From NCBI GenBank assembly GCA_029856155.1, contig JAHQWL010000052.1, forward strand, positions 1 to 64,000: a DNA stretch of 64,000 nucleotides, in the 5' to 3' direction. The translations under genes and the position numbers were made by a program. Shown one piece after another: positions 1 to 8,874 of the stretch. Each line of letters begins with the position of its first letter. Positions within the stretch are counted from its first letter, which is position 1. The notes under the pieces were generated by a model. The model made no database searches and was not told the origin of the DNA. It worked only from the letters and a program-made list of their open reading frames with translations. Source of the DNA: Promethearchaeia archaeon. Its GTDB lineage: Archaea; Asgardarchaeota; Lokiarchaeia; Sigyniarchaeales; SOKP01.

Positions 1-1262
1 CATTAAATTGTAAAATAAATCAAGAGTTTTGGTTCTTTAGAAAACAATATTTCTATGTAGACTTAGCTAAAGGTTTTCAAATTAGCCAGTATAATAAAGC
101 GGGAGGGAAAGCTTTTGCAGATAAAGGGAACCTTGCAATTAAATTAAATTCGCATAAAAAGGAAATAATGCTGAATCGAATTCATTTAGAAGAAGATCCC
201 GCAAGACTTGTTCATAAAGGAAGTATCGCAACGTCTCCATATACATTGGTAGATTATAATCGATCAGGGGTTTCATTAATTGAGATTGTTACTGAGCCAG
301 TATTAAGTTCACCAGAAGAAGCACGTGAATTTTTAAAAAAGCTTAAATCGATTGTTCAGTATTCGGGAATATCAAATCTCGATCTTGAAGGTTCAGTTAG
401 AGTTGACGCAAATATATCACTGAAAGGATATGAACGGAGTGAAGTAAAGAACATTAATAGTTTTAAAGAAGTAGAAAGAGCGTTAAGGCATGAAATTATC
501 AGACAGAAAAATCTTATAAAAAGAGGAAAAACCTTAATACAAGAAACAAGGCATTGGGATGATAAAAGAAGAATCACAATTTCACTAAGAACAAAAGAAT
601 TTGAGGCCGATTATAGGTATTTTCCAGAGCAGGATTTAGTTCCAATAGAAATTGATGATATTTTCATTCAAAAAGTTAAGGATGAATTGCCAGAAATGCC
701 TAGTGAGAGATCAAGAAGACTTCAGAGGGATTATAATTTATCAGAATTTGATTCAGATAATTTAGTTCTAGATAAAGATATTGCTGATTTTTATGAAGAC
801 GGAGTAAATTCAGACGCTTCATTTGGACCTAATGAATACAAGCAGTACTGCAATTGGTTGATGAATGATATATTAAGATGGTTAAATGAACAAAATAAAA
901 TAATAAAAGATTCAAAACTTCACCCTCACCAAATTGTCGATTTAATCAGGTATGTAAATGATGGTAAAATCACATCCAAAATTGCTAAAACATTTATAGA
1001 TGATATGATGGAGGGTTTTTCAATCTCTGAGATACTTGAAAAGAAAGGGAAAAAAAGAATTTCTGATGTAAAATTCCTTGAGAAGTGTAGTATGGAAGTT
1101 ATTGGAGAGAATGACAAGATTGTGAATGATTGTCGTGGAAATCCTAAAGCAATAGAAGCTTTAATCGGAAGAATTATGGCTAAAACAAGGGGCCAAGCAG
1201 ATCCGCATATAGCCAGGAAAATACTAATTGACATTCTTAAAGAACAAGATATTATTGATTAA
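1..1262 (+). CDS. gatB: Asp/Glu-tRNA amidotransferase subunit B, 5' truncated
   Basis: GatB acts with GatA and GatC to convert Asp-tRNA(Asn) or Glu-tRNA(Gln) to the amide form; GatB carries the kinase and tRNA-binding parts. The ORF track begins at an internal Met at 168, but the same frame stays open to the window edge from base 3 and reads FRKQYFYVDLAKGFQISQY, the catalytic-core motif of GatB/GatE (usual form RKNYFYPDLPKGYQISQY). Next come RIHLEEDPARLVHKG and LIEIVTEP. The C-terminus is a YqeY-like tRNA-binding domain ending GNPKAIEALIGRIMAKTRGQ. No AspRS-like GAD insertion is seen, so this is GatB and not GatE. The first roughly 60 residues lie outside the window. No other gat gene is present here. 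Confidence 0.95.
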   Translation, partial: LNCKINQEFWFFRKQYFYVDLAKGFQISQYNKAGGKAFADKGNLAIKLNSHKKEIMLNRIHLEEDPARLVHKGSIATSPYTLVDYNRSGVSLIEIVTEPVLSSPEEAREFLKKLKSIVQYSGISNLDLEGSVRVDANISLKGYERSEVKNINSFKEVERALRHEIIRQKNLIKRGKTLIQETRHWDDKRRITISLRTKEFEADYRYFPEQDLVPIEIDDIFIQKVKDELPEMPSERSRRLQRDYNLSEFDSDNLVLDKDIADFYEDGVNSDASFGPNEYKQYCNWLMNDILRWLNEQNKIIKDSKLHPHQIVDLIRYVNDGKITSKIAKTFIDDMMEGFSISEILEKKGKKRISDVKFLEKCSMEVIGENDKIVNDCRGNPKAIEALIGRIMAKTRGQADPHIARKILIDILKEQDIID

Positions 1263-1291
1263 AAAAAAATTATTGATTAATATAAAGCAGT

Positions 1292-2200
1292 CTATACTTT
1301 TATAAATCCACTCCACTTTAAACCGTTTATCATCATAACAATAAGTGCTTCAAATAGCTTCTCATTCCAAATTTTAGAATTAGGTGTGAAGGTTCTAAAA
1401 TATTTTGTTGTTATAGACTCAATTGATGGATCTTCGTTATACCATTCAATTAGTGAATTCTTGACCTTAAAATATAGATCTTCCATCTCATCTAATACTT
1501 GTTTACAATGATTATCTTTCCATAGTCCAAAATGAGTTAAAGAGATAGAGTTTAACTCATCCTTCATATTTCGTAATTTATCAAATGTTTTCAGAAGTTC
1601 TTCTTCATGAAAATCGGGTGGCATAAGAGGCACAAAAAAAGCATCTTGGTCTAATCTCATTAAAACTGCGTCCCCTACAAATATATTTTTATTTACTTTG
1701 TCAATGATCCCAATAGAATCCATGGTGTGCCCGAAAAAATTAACAATTTCTAATTCCAATCCATTTATATCAATAATATCACCTTCTTTTAAAGGAGTAA
1801 TCTCTCCTTCAAAGGCATATGTTGTATCAGCAAATCCTTCAAATCCATTTACCATTTTTTCTGGATGTTTTAAATTTTCTACAGCATTTTTTGCGGCTAA
1901 AACTTCAACTTCACTCTCTTTCATTGAATTAATTAATTTAGATAAACCTTGGGCATGATCCCAATGAGAATGAGTTAAAATGATTTTATCAATAGGATAT
2001 AGCCCTAAATCTTTAATCTTTTTTATGATTTTACGGGATTTTATTGTTTCTCCTACATCAATCATCAAACGCATTCCACCATGTTCAATAATATAAATTG
2101 AAAGAAATTTCTGCATTCCCATAGTCATTCCATCTATAAGATAATAATTGTCATTAATTTTGCCTTCAGAATTTATAATTACTATACTGGTCACCTTCAA
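1292..2200 (-). CDS. Metallo-beta-lactamase fold hydrolase
   Basis: This is a soluble MBL-fold metal hydrolase of about 300 residues. It has the zinc motif THSHWDHAQG near residue 97, then GHTMDSIG and FVGDA, which supply the third His and the bridging Asp. The C-terminal third is helical and may be a substrate-recognition cap. Substrate is unknown; glyoxalase II-like or lactonase-like activity are the usual options for this architecture. The track start is TTG at 2200; GTG two codons in (2194) is an alternative. The gene converges on gatB with a 29-base gap. Confidence 0.85.
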   Translation of the reverse strand: MKVTSIVIINSEGKINDNYYLIDGMTMGMQKFLSIYIIEHGGMRLMIDVGETIKSRKIIKKIKDLGLYPIDKIILTHSHWDHAQGLSKLINSMKESEVEVLAAKNAVENLKHPEKMVNGFEGFADTTYAFEGEITPLKEGDIIDINGLELEIVNFFGHTMDSIGIIDKVNKNIFVGDAVLMRLDQDAFFVPLMPPDFHEEELLKTFDKLRNMKDELNSISLTHFGLWKDNHCKQVLDEMEDLYFKVKNSLIEWYNEDPSIESITTKYFRTFTPNSKIWNEKLFEALIVMMINGLKWSGFIKV

Positions 2201-2308
2201 ATTTTATTATAAAATAATTGTTTTGATTATAATTTAAATCTTAGGGAATGAATTTAGAAATGAAACTAATCCCACTAAAATATAGTTTGTTAAAAAAAGA
2301 ATAAAAAA

Positions 2309-2662
2309 TTATATCAATGCTTCTAGAGCTGAACTCGCAGCATCTAATTTTAAGTTTATTATACCTAATTTTGCTTCACGCGTTGTAATGATAGACAAAA
2401 TATTTCCTTTGATTTCGCTAAAAAGGATTTTTCCTTTTTCAGATTCTATAATAGCACTGAAAAATTGACCTTGCTCCAGTTCTTTAGTTGCTCTCTGGCT
2501 AGCTTTCAAAATTAATGTAACCATAGCGGCAACAGCTTCTGGATCAACCCAACCAGGTAGAGCACTTCCTTTTATTAATCCAAATTTCTCAATTAGGGCT
2601 GCACCGTGAACCCCTTTTATCGCCTTTAAACTATCGAGAATTTCAGTTATTCTTTCACTCAT
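2309..2662 (-). CDS. Roadblock/LC7 domain protein
   Basis: A single Roadblock/LC7 domain of 117 residues covering almost the whole protein: N-terminal helix (ILDSLKAIKGVHGAALIEK), a strand pair with SALPGWVDPEAVAAMV, a long helix, then the strands FSAIIESEKGKILFSEI and LSIITTREAKLGIINL. In bacteria such domains (MglB) regulate small GTPases. Asgard archaea encode many stand-alone copies thought to pair with their abundant Ras-like GTPases. No GTPase gene is adjacent, so the partner is unknown. ATG start with divergent spacing to the acetyltransferase gene. Confidence 0.9.
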   Translation of the reverse strand: MSERITEILDSLKAIKGVHGAALIEKFGLIKGSALPGWVDPEAVAAMVTLILKASQRATKELEQGQFFSAIIESEKGKILFSEIKGNILSIITTREAKLGIINLKLDAASSALEALI

Positions 2663-2812
2663 TTAACTCAATTTAGTTTTGTGTTATTGAGAATATTAAT
2701 TCTTTAATTATTATGTAAGTTTTAATTATATTTAAGTATAGGAATCTTGCTTAAAAAAGCTAATTTTTCCTAATTTATTATCATAAAAATAAAAAACAGC
2801 AAAAGTAATCTA

Positions 2813-3958
2813 ATGAATAATATAATATTCCGACATTATCGGAAAGGTGATGAAAAGCAGTTAGCTAATTTATTTAACTTAGCTTTCCAACAGAATGGTA
2901 GTGGGTTTGTAAGAACTCCAAATAATTGGTACTGGAGATATGTTAAATCTCCAGGATTTGAACCCGAGATGTGTCAAATTGCTGAAGATCTCGATAAAGA
3001 AAAGATTGTAGGTGTTGTAATTGTTAATTTAATAGAGACGGTACCTATTGGTAAGAATATGTATTTAATGGGTGATATTAATGATGTTTCAACTCTTCCA
3101 GATTACACAAATAGAGGAATCGCAACAAAATTAATGGAAATGTCAATTGAATATATGAAACAGAAAAAATGCGATTTTTCAATACTTTCAGCAGGATTGA
3201 GGGGTTTTGCAAGAAAGAAGATTTATCAAAAATTAGGGTATTTTGATGTTGATCTTGGAGCTCTTTTTATACAATTTCCAAATATAATACAGCTTATTAA
3301 GAATGTGTATGCACTTGCTCTCTTTTTTCCGGTTTTTTTTGCTCTTTCATATATACCTCGATTATTAAATAGAATAAAACTAAAATTTTATCCCTTTTTT
3401 AAAGATTTTTCATATGAAATTAACCATAATAAGAAACACCTTGAATACATGAAAGCAATAAATAAGATCAATCCAAAATATTATGAAGGATATCCAGGAT
3501 ATAATAAAAGAAAATTTTTATGGGCAAGAATAAAAATTCCAGCTGCACAGCAAAAACCAACTTACATATTTATTAGAAAAAATGGAAAGATAATAGGAGA
3601 GTCTATATTCACCCAACAGAATATTTATTCTTTTAAATTTGGTATAAAGATAAGAATAGGGCTATTCCATGAAATATTTCTAAAAAAAAGTATGTATGAT
3701 AATTCTAAAAATCTAATCCTTGGATATATTTATCTATTAGACAAAATTATGAAAGCTGCAACGAGGAGATCGTTAGCTGTTTTAATGTATTTATCACCTT
3801 TAAAAGATAAAGATTTAAATAGAGCGTTTAAGGGGATGAATTTCTTAAAAATCAAGGCTAATGTAACAATGATTAAAGAGCTCAAGCTAAATCTTAAATT
3901 TCCTAACTTGAAAAAACCTCTTTTTTGCCCAACTTACGTGTCTTTTGGAGTGCCATGA
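2813..3958 (+). CDS. GNAT family acetyltransferase with C-terminal extension
   Basis: The N-terminal 150 residues are a GNAT acyltransferase domain: FRHYRKGDEKQLANLFNLAF opens it, and LPDYTNRGIATKLMEMSIEYM is the acetyl-CoA motif A (R/Q-x-x-G-x-A). SAGLRGFARKKIYQKLGY is motif B, describing a substrate-independent GNAT end. A hydrophobic stretch near residues 160-190 and a basic C-terminal region of about 200 residues follow, resembling the two-lobed Eis-like arrangement, although I cannot confirm this. Acceptor substrate unknown. ATG start; stands alone. Confidence 0.8.
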   Translation: MNNIIFRHYRKGDEKQLANLFNLAFQQNGSGFVRTPNNWYWRYVKSPGFEPEMCQIAEDLDKEKIVGVVIVNLIETVPIGKNMYLMGDINDVSTLPDYTNRGIATKLMEMSIEYMKQKKCDFSILSAGLRGFARKKIYQKLGYFDVDLGALFIQFPNIIQLIKNVYALALFFPVFFALSYIPRLLNRIKLKFYPFFKDFSYEINHNKKHLEYMKAINKINPKYYEGYPGYNKRKFLWARIKIPAAQQKPTYIFIRKNGKIIGESIFTQQNIYSFKFGIKIRIGLFHEIFLKKSMYDNSKNLILGYIYLLDKIMKAATRRSLAVLMYLSPLKDKDLNRAFKGMNFLKIKANVTMIKELKLNLKFPNLKKPLFCPTYVSFGVP

Positions 3959-4063
3959 ATTAGGAGCCCTAAGGTATAAAAAGATATAAACATAAATATT
4001 TTAGTTTTAATATTTATTGTAACTAAATTCGTCTAAACTATTATCCATATAGGAGTGGATTTT

Positions 4064-4846
4064 ATGGGAAAAGAAGTAGATAAAGCCAAGAATATATTTA
4101 GAGACGCATTCGATGCGCTTAGTGATTTCTTCGAAGAAAAGCGTTCTGATACTGTTATGGAAGAAGAAGAAAAAGCAAAAAAGGGGAAAGTAGCTTTAGC
4201 CAAATTCTCTAAAGGTTTAATCGGCAAAACTGACAGTATTAATTTTAGAATATTAATTGGACAGAAAAAGGAACTAGGCGATTTTATTTATGAAGCTGTT
4301 TATTTAAGTGATAAAAAAGAACCCAAAATTTATGTTTATGAAGTAAATAAAGGAAAGCCATGTAATACGATTTTAACTAGCTTCAAAGAGGATGATTGGA
4401 ATGGATATAAAAGAGTTCAAAAGTATAAATCATTGACAAAATTCTTAGAATCTGCTTATAAGGACGGTATTTATATAGAAGGAAAGAAAGAAAAGAAAGA
4501 AGACGCATTGAATATATTAATAAAAGGTCTTGAACGATCATTAGAAGCCGTTGAAGATGATGAGAAATTAAAAGGACGAGAAGCTGGTCCAATTGCCAAA
4601 AAAATCGCGAAAGTAATTGCTGTCGCGGCAGTAACTACCATTGTATCAGCTGTCTTAACTCCCGCTGTAGGTATCATAGCCCAAGAAATTGCAGGTGGAG
4701 GTAGTATTACTAGTGATGTATTAGGTTCTGCTGCTCAAGCTGCTGGAGAAGGGCTAAAAAGCTTGGCTGATCCTGTTGATTTAGCAAAAAAAGTTGTAAA
4801 AAAAGCCATTACAAAAGGGAAAAATATACCAGGTGCGAACAAATAA
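4064..4846 (+). CDS. Uncharacterised protein with C-terminal hydrophobic helix
   Basis: I do not recognise this 260-residue protein. The N-terminal 50 residues are charged and probably helical (DAFDALSDFFEEKRSD). A middle segment (about 65-150) looks like an alpha/beta domain with FRILIGQKKELGDFIYEAV and IYVYEVNKGKPCN. Residues about 185-225 form an Ala/Val/Gly-rich hydrophobic region (AKVIAVAAVTTIVSAVLTPA) that could be a membrane hairpin. The track's GTG start at 4055 overlaps AGGAG, which fits better as the ribosome binding site for ATG 4064, so I use ATG. Confidence 0.7.
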   Translation: MGKEVDKAKNIFRDAFDALSDFFEEKRSDTVMEEEEKAKKGKVALAKFSKGLIGKTDSINFRILIGQKKELGDFIYEAVYLSDKKEPKIYVYEVNKGKPCNTILTSFKEDDWNGYKRVQKYKSLTKFLESAYKDGIYIEGKKEKKEDALNILIKGLERSLEAVEDDEKLKGREAGPIAKKIAKVIAVAAVTTIVSAVLTPAVGIIAQEIAGGGSITSDVLGSAAQAAGEGLKSLADPVDLAKKVVKKAITKGKNIPGANK

Positions 4847-4938
4847 CTAAAATAATAGCAACTTTCTTATATTATTGTTTTTTTAAATTTTTAACTCTTT
4901 AAAAAAAATTTGATCATTTTATTTCCTTAAAACTTAAC

Positions 4939-5454
4939 TTGGTGAATAATATTTCTCTCAATTCTGATTATGCCAAAGAAAATAACTTAAAATTTGGGAT
5001 AGTTGTTTTTGTATCTCTTACTTTTTTTATATATAGTACAATCCGTTTAATTTATTATTTTTTTGGCATTCTTGGATTTTTACTTGGGCTCTATGCTTTT
5101 GTTGATTATCAATTTTTAATTGGAGCAATAGGTGGTGTAATTTATACCACAAAATATCGAAAAGAAGAACAATCGATTACAAAAATTAATGTTATCACGG
5201 TAGTTATTGGTGGATTGATTTCAGCACTTTCTACTACTCTTGTCGATGCAATTCTATACATAAAAACAATTACTGTTGAATTCTTCTTCTATTATTTCTT
5301 GGAGAGATCTATATATGGATTAGTTATTGGACTTGTTGTTGCGATGATAATTGGTGCTCGTTTTATGCATAAAGAATTGAAAGAAGAAGAGAAAAAAGAG
5401 AAGAAAGAAGAACCTTATGGCGATGAATTTTTTGAAGATTTAATTGACAAATAA
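4939..5454 (+). CDS. Small integral membrane protein, unknown family
   Basis: 171 residues with four probable membrane segments: around 20-45, a second around 50-75 that is glycine-rich (IGAIGGVIYTT), a third near 90-115 and a fourth near 125-145. The short C-terminal tail is strongly charged (KELKEEEKKEKKEEPYGDEFFEDL) and likely cytoplasmic. No recognised transporter motif. The start is TTG 4939 or GTG 4942; neither has a clear ribosome binding site, so the N-terminus is uncertain. It follows the 4064 gene by about 90 bases and may share its transcript. Confidence 0.65.
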   Translation: MVNNISLNSDYAKENNLKFGIVVFVSLTFFIYSTIRLIYYFFGILGFLLGLYAFVDYQFLIGAIGGVIYTTKYRKEEQSITKINVITVVIGGLISALSTTLVDAILYIKTITVEFFFYYFLERSIYGLVIGLVVAMIIGARFMHKELKEEEKKEKKEEPYGDEFFEDLIDK

Positions 5455-5622
5455 ATTATTAAAATTACTGTTATAATAATTATTTTATTTCTTATATGAT
5501 TTAGAGTCAGTTACACTTTTTTTTGAATAAAACAATAGAACTCAATAATTGGACTCTAAAAGAAATTAATTCAGTGCTATTCTCTTAATAACTAAGAATA
5601 AAATTAATTCTGAGGTTAAAAA

Positions 5623-5901
5623 ATGAGCAAAACAATCTTATTTCCATATAATGTGTTTGTTGAATCAAGAAAAGAAAAATTAGTTAATATGCTTATAAGT
5701 GAGATAATATTTTTAAAAACACGAGTTAAAAGAGCAAATAATAAAGATGATATCTCATATCTTAATGCTGCTCTAAATAAATTAGATTATCTTTTAAATA
5801 AGTTAAAGACTAATAGTGCTGATATGTCTGAAGAAGTTTTTGATAAAATAATCATAATAATTTATCATATTTTCAAAGAAATTGCAGATAAGTTAGAGTA
5901 A
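5623..5901 (+). CDS. Small helical protein, unknown
   Basis: A 92-residue protein that reads as two or three amphipathic helices (VNMLISEIIFLKTRVKR, DISYLNAALNKLDYLLNKL, EEVFDKIIIIIYHIFKEIADKL). No membrane segment or cysteine cluster. ATG start preceded by GAGGT. I recognise no family. The coding nature is supported by the clean start context and a composition like that of the neighbouring genes. Confidence 0.6.
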   Translation: MSKTILFPYNVFVESRKEKLVNMLISEIIFLKTRVKRANNKDDISYLNAALNKLDYLLNKLKTNSADMSEEVFDKIIIIIYHIFKEIADKLE

Positions 5902-5962
5902 CTCTCTTAACATTATATTATGATTAAAAAAAAATAAAGAAAAAAATAGGATTAAAATTAAA

Positions 5963-6904
5963 TTACATCTTAACCAAATCGCCAAGAAGAGCATATAAAT
6001 TTTCTTTTTTTGGTGCGCCCTTCATTAATTCTCTTATCTTTTCGGCAATTAATTGGGGCGTAAAGGGTTTATGATCATTTTTAATTTGGTTAACAGTATG
6101 CCATCCTTGGAATAGCATAACACGATCAGCTACGACTCTAAATACCTCTCCATTAATCTTTTTAGCCTTGTCTGATGCTAAAAATACAACCATTGGTGCT
6201 ACATTAGTCGGATTGAAGACATCAAGTCCAGTTTCATCGAGTTTATTCATTATTTCAACCATTTGCGGAGTAGCATCTGTAGTTAAACGAGTTCGTGCTA
6301 ATGGAACAATACAATTGACTGTAGCATATTTTTTTAATTCTGCTGAAGCGTTCATAGTGAAAGCAGCGATACCTGCTTTTGCAGCTCCATAATTAGTTTG
6401 TCCAACGTTCCCCGTTAAACCTGCATCAGATGCAGTATTAATTACTCTTCCAAAGTTTCCCAAAGCTTCATTAGCTTTTCCTTTTTCTCTAAAGTAGGCA
6501 GCAGCATGGCGAGTCATGTTAAATGTACCTTTTAAATGCACTGCTATTACATCATCAAATTCTTGCTCTGACATATTGAAGAGCATTCTATCGCGTAAAA
6601 TACCCGCATTATTAACAAGAATATCTAATTTTCCAAATTCTGAAATGGCTTGATCAACCATAGCTTTAGCTTTATTGAAATCAGTTACAGAATCATAATT
6701 TGCAACCGCTTTAACTCCTAATTTTTTACATTCGTCTGCTACTTGATCGGCAATTTTAGTCTCAGCGCCAGAACCATCAAAAGCAGCACCTAAATCGTTA
6801 ACAACTATATTACAACCTTCTCTAGCCATAGCCAAAGCTTCTTCAAGACCCAAGCCTCGACCAGCACCAGTGATTATAGCTACTTTACCATCTAACATTC
6901 CCAT
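5963..6904 (-). CDS. Short-chain dehydrogenase/reductase (MFE-2-like SDR)
   Basis: An NAD(P)-dependent SDR. The Rossmann motif is GAGRGLG near the N-terminus, with NNAG, an active-site Ser region (VINTASDAG) and the catalytic YGAAKAG (YxxxK). Length (about 313 residues) and the insertion after the first beta-alpha-beta unit (NDLGAAFDGSGAETK) resemble the dehydrogenase part of peroxisomal multifunctional enzyme 2 and related 3-hydroxyacyl-CoA dehydrogenases. The C-terminal 45 residues extend past the core. A fatty-acyl or steroid-like hydroxyacyl substrate is inferred. ATG 6904 is preferred over the track's GTG 6916 because GAGTGA sits just upstream of it. Other beta-oxidation-type genes in the window: the crotonase at 10630. 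Confidence 0.88.
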   Translation of the reverse strand: MGMLDGKVAIITGAGRGLGLEEALAMAREGCNIVVNDLGAAFDGSGAETKIADQVADECKKLGVKAVANYDSVTDFNKAKAMVDQAISEFGKLDILVNNAGILRDRMLFNMSEQEFDDVIAVHLKGTFNMTRHAAAYFREKGKANEALGNFGRVINTASDAGLTGNVGQTNYGAAKAGIAAFTMNASAELKKYATVNCIVPLARTRLTTDATPQMVEIMNKLDETGLDVFNPTNVAPMVVFLASDKAKKINGEVFRVVADRVMLFQGWHTVNQIKNDHKPFTPQLIAEKIRELMKGAPKKENLYALLGDLVKM

Positions 6905-6950
6905 AATTTTTTTCACTCTTTTAAATTATTTGTTTATTTTTAGTTCAAAA

Positions 6951-7057
6951 TTTTATGTGCTAAATAATATGTACTAATAAAAAATTATTTCTAAACTTAA
7001 GGATTTTTACAATTATTATTTTTATAAAGTCTTATAAGTGTTTTAACTAATAAGATA
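6951..7057 (+). repeat. Upstream copy of a direct repeat (duplicated gene leader)
   Basis: The run TGTGCTAAATAATATGTACT and the following CTAAACTTAAGGATTTTTA and TTATTTTTATAAAGT recur, nearly base for base, at about 7535-7642. The matched segment holds the promoter/leader of the 7058 gene and, at its left end, what corresponds to the last codons of that gene, so it is a relic of a duplication unit of roughly 585 bases. Confidence 0.85.
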
Positions 7058-7552
7058 ATGAATTTAGAGACGCATGTTTTAACGGGTATAATTATTCAGA
7101 TTTATTGCTTTATGATTTTTATTTTTCCATTTAACATTATTTTTACAATTTTATTTGCATTTTTATCGCATTTTATTATTGATGCCTTTGTTCTTATTAC
7201 ATATCATCCACCTGATCCTCAAAAAGGAGATACATTCTGGCTTTCATGGCAAATAATTACGTATGGTTCTGGAGGTATTTTAATACTCCTTTTTTACCCA
7301 TTTGTTTTGGGAATACTTTTTGCAAATTTAGTTGATCTTATCGATTGGGTTATTCTAAGGATACTTTATACAAGAATGATTAAAAAAGTGAAAATTGATT
7401 GGAAGTATAATCACATTTTTCATAGTATTATAGCCAAAATTAGAAAAAAAACCCTTTTTTGGCTTCCTAATTGGTATTATGAAAAAAAAGCAGTAATATC
7501 AGAAATAATAATTGATATTGCTCTATTTTTTGGAATTTTATGCGCTAAATAA
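7058..7552 (+). CDS. Membrane protein, tandem copy 1 (YdjM/DUF457-like?)
   Basis: 164 residues with three or four membrane helices and conserved polar residues: THVLTG at the N-terminus, LSHFIIDAFVLITYHPPDP in the middle, and a basic C-terminal half (HIFHSIIAKIRKKTLFWLPNWYYEKKA). The early His and the HFxxDAF motif recall the inner-membrane YdjM/DUF457 metal-hydrolase family, but this is only a resemblance. It is clearly a paralogue of the next gene; the two share layout and most motifs across their whole length. Confidence 0.7.
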   Translation: MNLETHVLTGIIIQIYCFMIFIFPFNIIFTILFAFLSHFIIDAFVLITYHPPDPQKGDTFWLSWQIITYGSGGILILLFYPFVLGILFANLVDLIDWVILRILYTRMIKKVKIDWKYNHIFHSIIAKIRKKTLFWLPNWYYEKKAVISEIIIDIALFFGILCAK

Positions 7553-7642
7553 TATGTACCAATAAAAAATTTTTTCTAAACTTAAGGATTTTTATAAATA
7601 TTATTTTTATAAAGTATCATAAGGTTTTTGACTGAAAAGATT
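7535..7642 (+). repeat. Second copy of the direct repeat
   Basis: Matches 6951-7057 with few substitutions, starting inside the last codons of copy 1 (TTTTATGCGCTAAATAA) and running to the start codon of copy 2. Together with the paralogous coding sequences, this shows a tandem duplication of gene plus promoter. Confidence 0.85.
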
Positions 7643-8140
7643 ATGAATTTAATTACTCATGTTTTATTCGGTGTTTTCATTCAAATTTTATGTTTTATAT
7701 TTTTTACTTTTCCTTTTAACTTTTTACTTACCATAATCATTGCCTTTTTATCACATTTTATAGTCGATGCATTTTCAAAAATTACCTATCATACTCCTGA
7801 ACCACATTGGGATGATAAGTTCTGGGTTTTTTGGAATATTAGTGTACGCGTTGTTGGTTACATAGCAATAATTCCTTTTTTTCGTTACTATTTAGGAATT
7901 ATATTTGTTAATTTACCAGATATTTGGGATTGGACAATAGTAAGACGAGTTCAAAGGAGAAGAAATTTAAATGGAAAAATAGATTACCATCATAACAACT
8001 TTTTCCATAGGATTGTAGATAAAATCAGAGAGAAAACACTCTATTGGCTCCCAAATTGGATTTATGTAAAAAAAGCTGTTTTAGTGGAAATTATGATAGA
8101 TATTGTCTTATTTATTGGAGTAATCGTTTTAATGGTTTAA
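7643..8140 (+). CDS. Membrane protein, tandem copy 2 (YdjM/DUF457-like?)
   Basis: 165 residues, paralogous to the 7058 gene: NLITHVLFGVFIQILCF, LSHFIVDAFSKITYHTPEP and FFHRIVDKIREKTLYWLPNW line up in order. The track starts at TTG 7628, but ATG 7643 aligns exactly with the ATG of copy 1 and is chosen here. It keeps the conserved His and Asp residues, so both copies may be functional. The 3' end overlaps the convergent GIY-YIG gene by 29 bases. Confidence 0.7.
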   Translation: MNLITHVLFGVFIQILCFIFFTFPFNFLLTIIIAFLSHFIVDAFSKITYHTPEPHWDDKFWVFWNISVRVVGYIAIIPFFRYYLGIIFVNLPDIWDWTIVRRVQRRRNLNGKIDYHHNNFFHRIVDKIREKTLYWLPNWIYVKKAVLVEIMIDIVLFIGVIVLMV

Positions 8141-8516
8141 ACTCTTTAAAATAAAGCAAATGGGATTTACAAAGACAATCTGATGATCCAAATTTATTAA
8201 TGTAGCCATCTGATATGTTTAATAATTCATTCGCTATTAAGCACTCTAGATTCTGAAAAGAAGGAATTAAATATAAACAGTAAACAAAAGTATATTTGCT
8301 TTTAAGCAAATAATCGATGTGCCAATGTATTTTTTTACTCTCTGAGGGAGATATGTGTCTTCTGACTCTATTGATAAGGGTTGTTGACCCAGAATTCGCC
8401 ATGGCTGAACCGATATAAAAGTAAAAGCCTTTCTTAAATTTAATACTCCCAAGAGCACCGATATTCAGTTCAATATTTTTTTGTATAAAAACAACTAAGA
8501 TGTAAGTACCTTTCAT
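8112..8516 (-). CDS. DUF123 family GIY-YIG-like nuclease domain protein
   Basis: 134 residues matching the archaeal/bacterial DUF123 branch of the GIY-YIG superfamily: GTYILVVFIQ, FYFYIGSAMA (the YIG element), LINRVRRHI and KKIHWHIDYLL, with a C-terminal cysteine pair (SSDCLCKSHLLYF). In other archaea this domain occurs alone or fused to endonuclease III; its substrate is unknown. Its ATG overlaps the TGA of the upstream cysteine-rich gene (ATGA), suggesting translational coupling. Confidence 0.88.
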   Translation of the reverse strand: MKGTYILVVFIQKNIELNIGALGSIKFKKGFYFYIGSAMANSGSTTLINRVRRHISPSESKKIHWHIDYLLKSKYTFVYCLYLIPSFQNLECLIANELLNISDGYINKFGSSDCLCKSHLLYFKEFKPLKRLLQ

Positions 8517-8686
8517 TTCTTACAATTCTTCTTATGATCGTGATAACACCCATCACATAGATATTCTCCGCATTTTTTGCATATGTTCCCACACTCTTCG
8601 CATATTTGGGTAAAACAATCTGCACATTCGTATAATTCTGATGAAGTATTTTCGCCACAATTTTCACAAATAACTACTTTACTCAT
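8513..8686 (-). CDS. Cysteine-rich zinc-ribbon/B-box-like small protein
   Basis: This 57-residue gene is not in the ORF track. It reads MSKVVICENCGENTSS and ends YHDHKKNCKK. It has five CxxC pairs (C7/10, C21/24, C29/32, C36/39, C44/47), then H49, H51 and C55, enough ligands for two to three zinc ions in a cross-brace or B-box-like arrangement. ATG 8686 is preceded by GGAG. The stop overlaps the start of the GIY-YIG gene (ATGA). A role as a nucleic-acid- or protein-binding partner of that nuclease is inferred from coupling only. Confidence 0.85.
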   Translation of the reverse strand: MSKVVICENCGENTSSELYECADCFTQICEECGNICKKCGEYLCDGCYHDHKKNCKK

Positions 8687-8874
8687 TTTGACTCTCCTAC
8701 TTTTTTTTCTAAATAATTATGTTAAGAAATTGATTATTTTTAAAAACCTGTTTTATTATATGATAAATAAATTCAAATACCTCCTTCCTTTTAGACTAAT
8801 TTTTTTAAAGCTAAAAGTTTTTTATAATCCTTTAATTCAAGATCTATAATTTAAATAGAGAAAGCTCGTTAATT

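Noticed and set aside
8470-8849. ORFs 8470..8667 (-) and 8577..8849 (+)
   Set aside because: Both are shadows of the 8513-8686 cysteine-rich gene, whose five CxxC pairs and ATGA coupling are far better evidence of coding.
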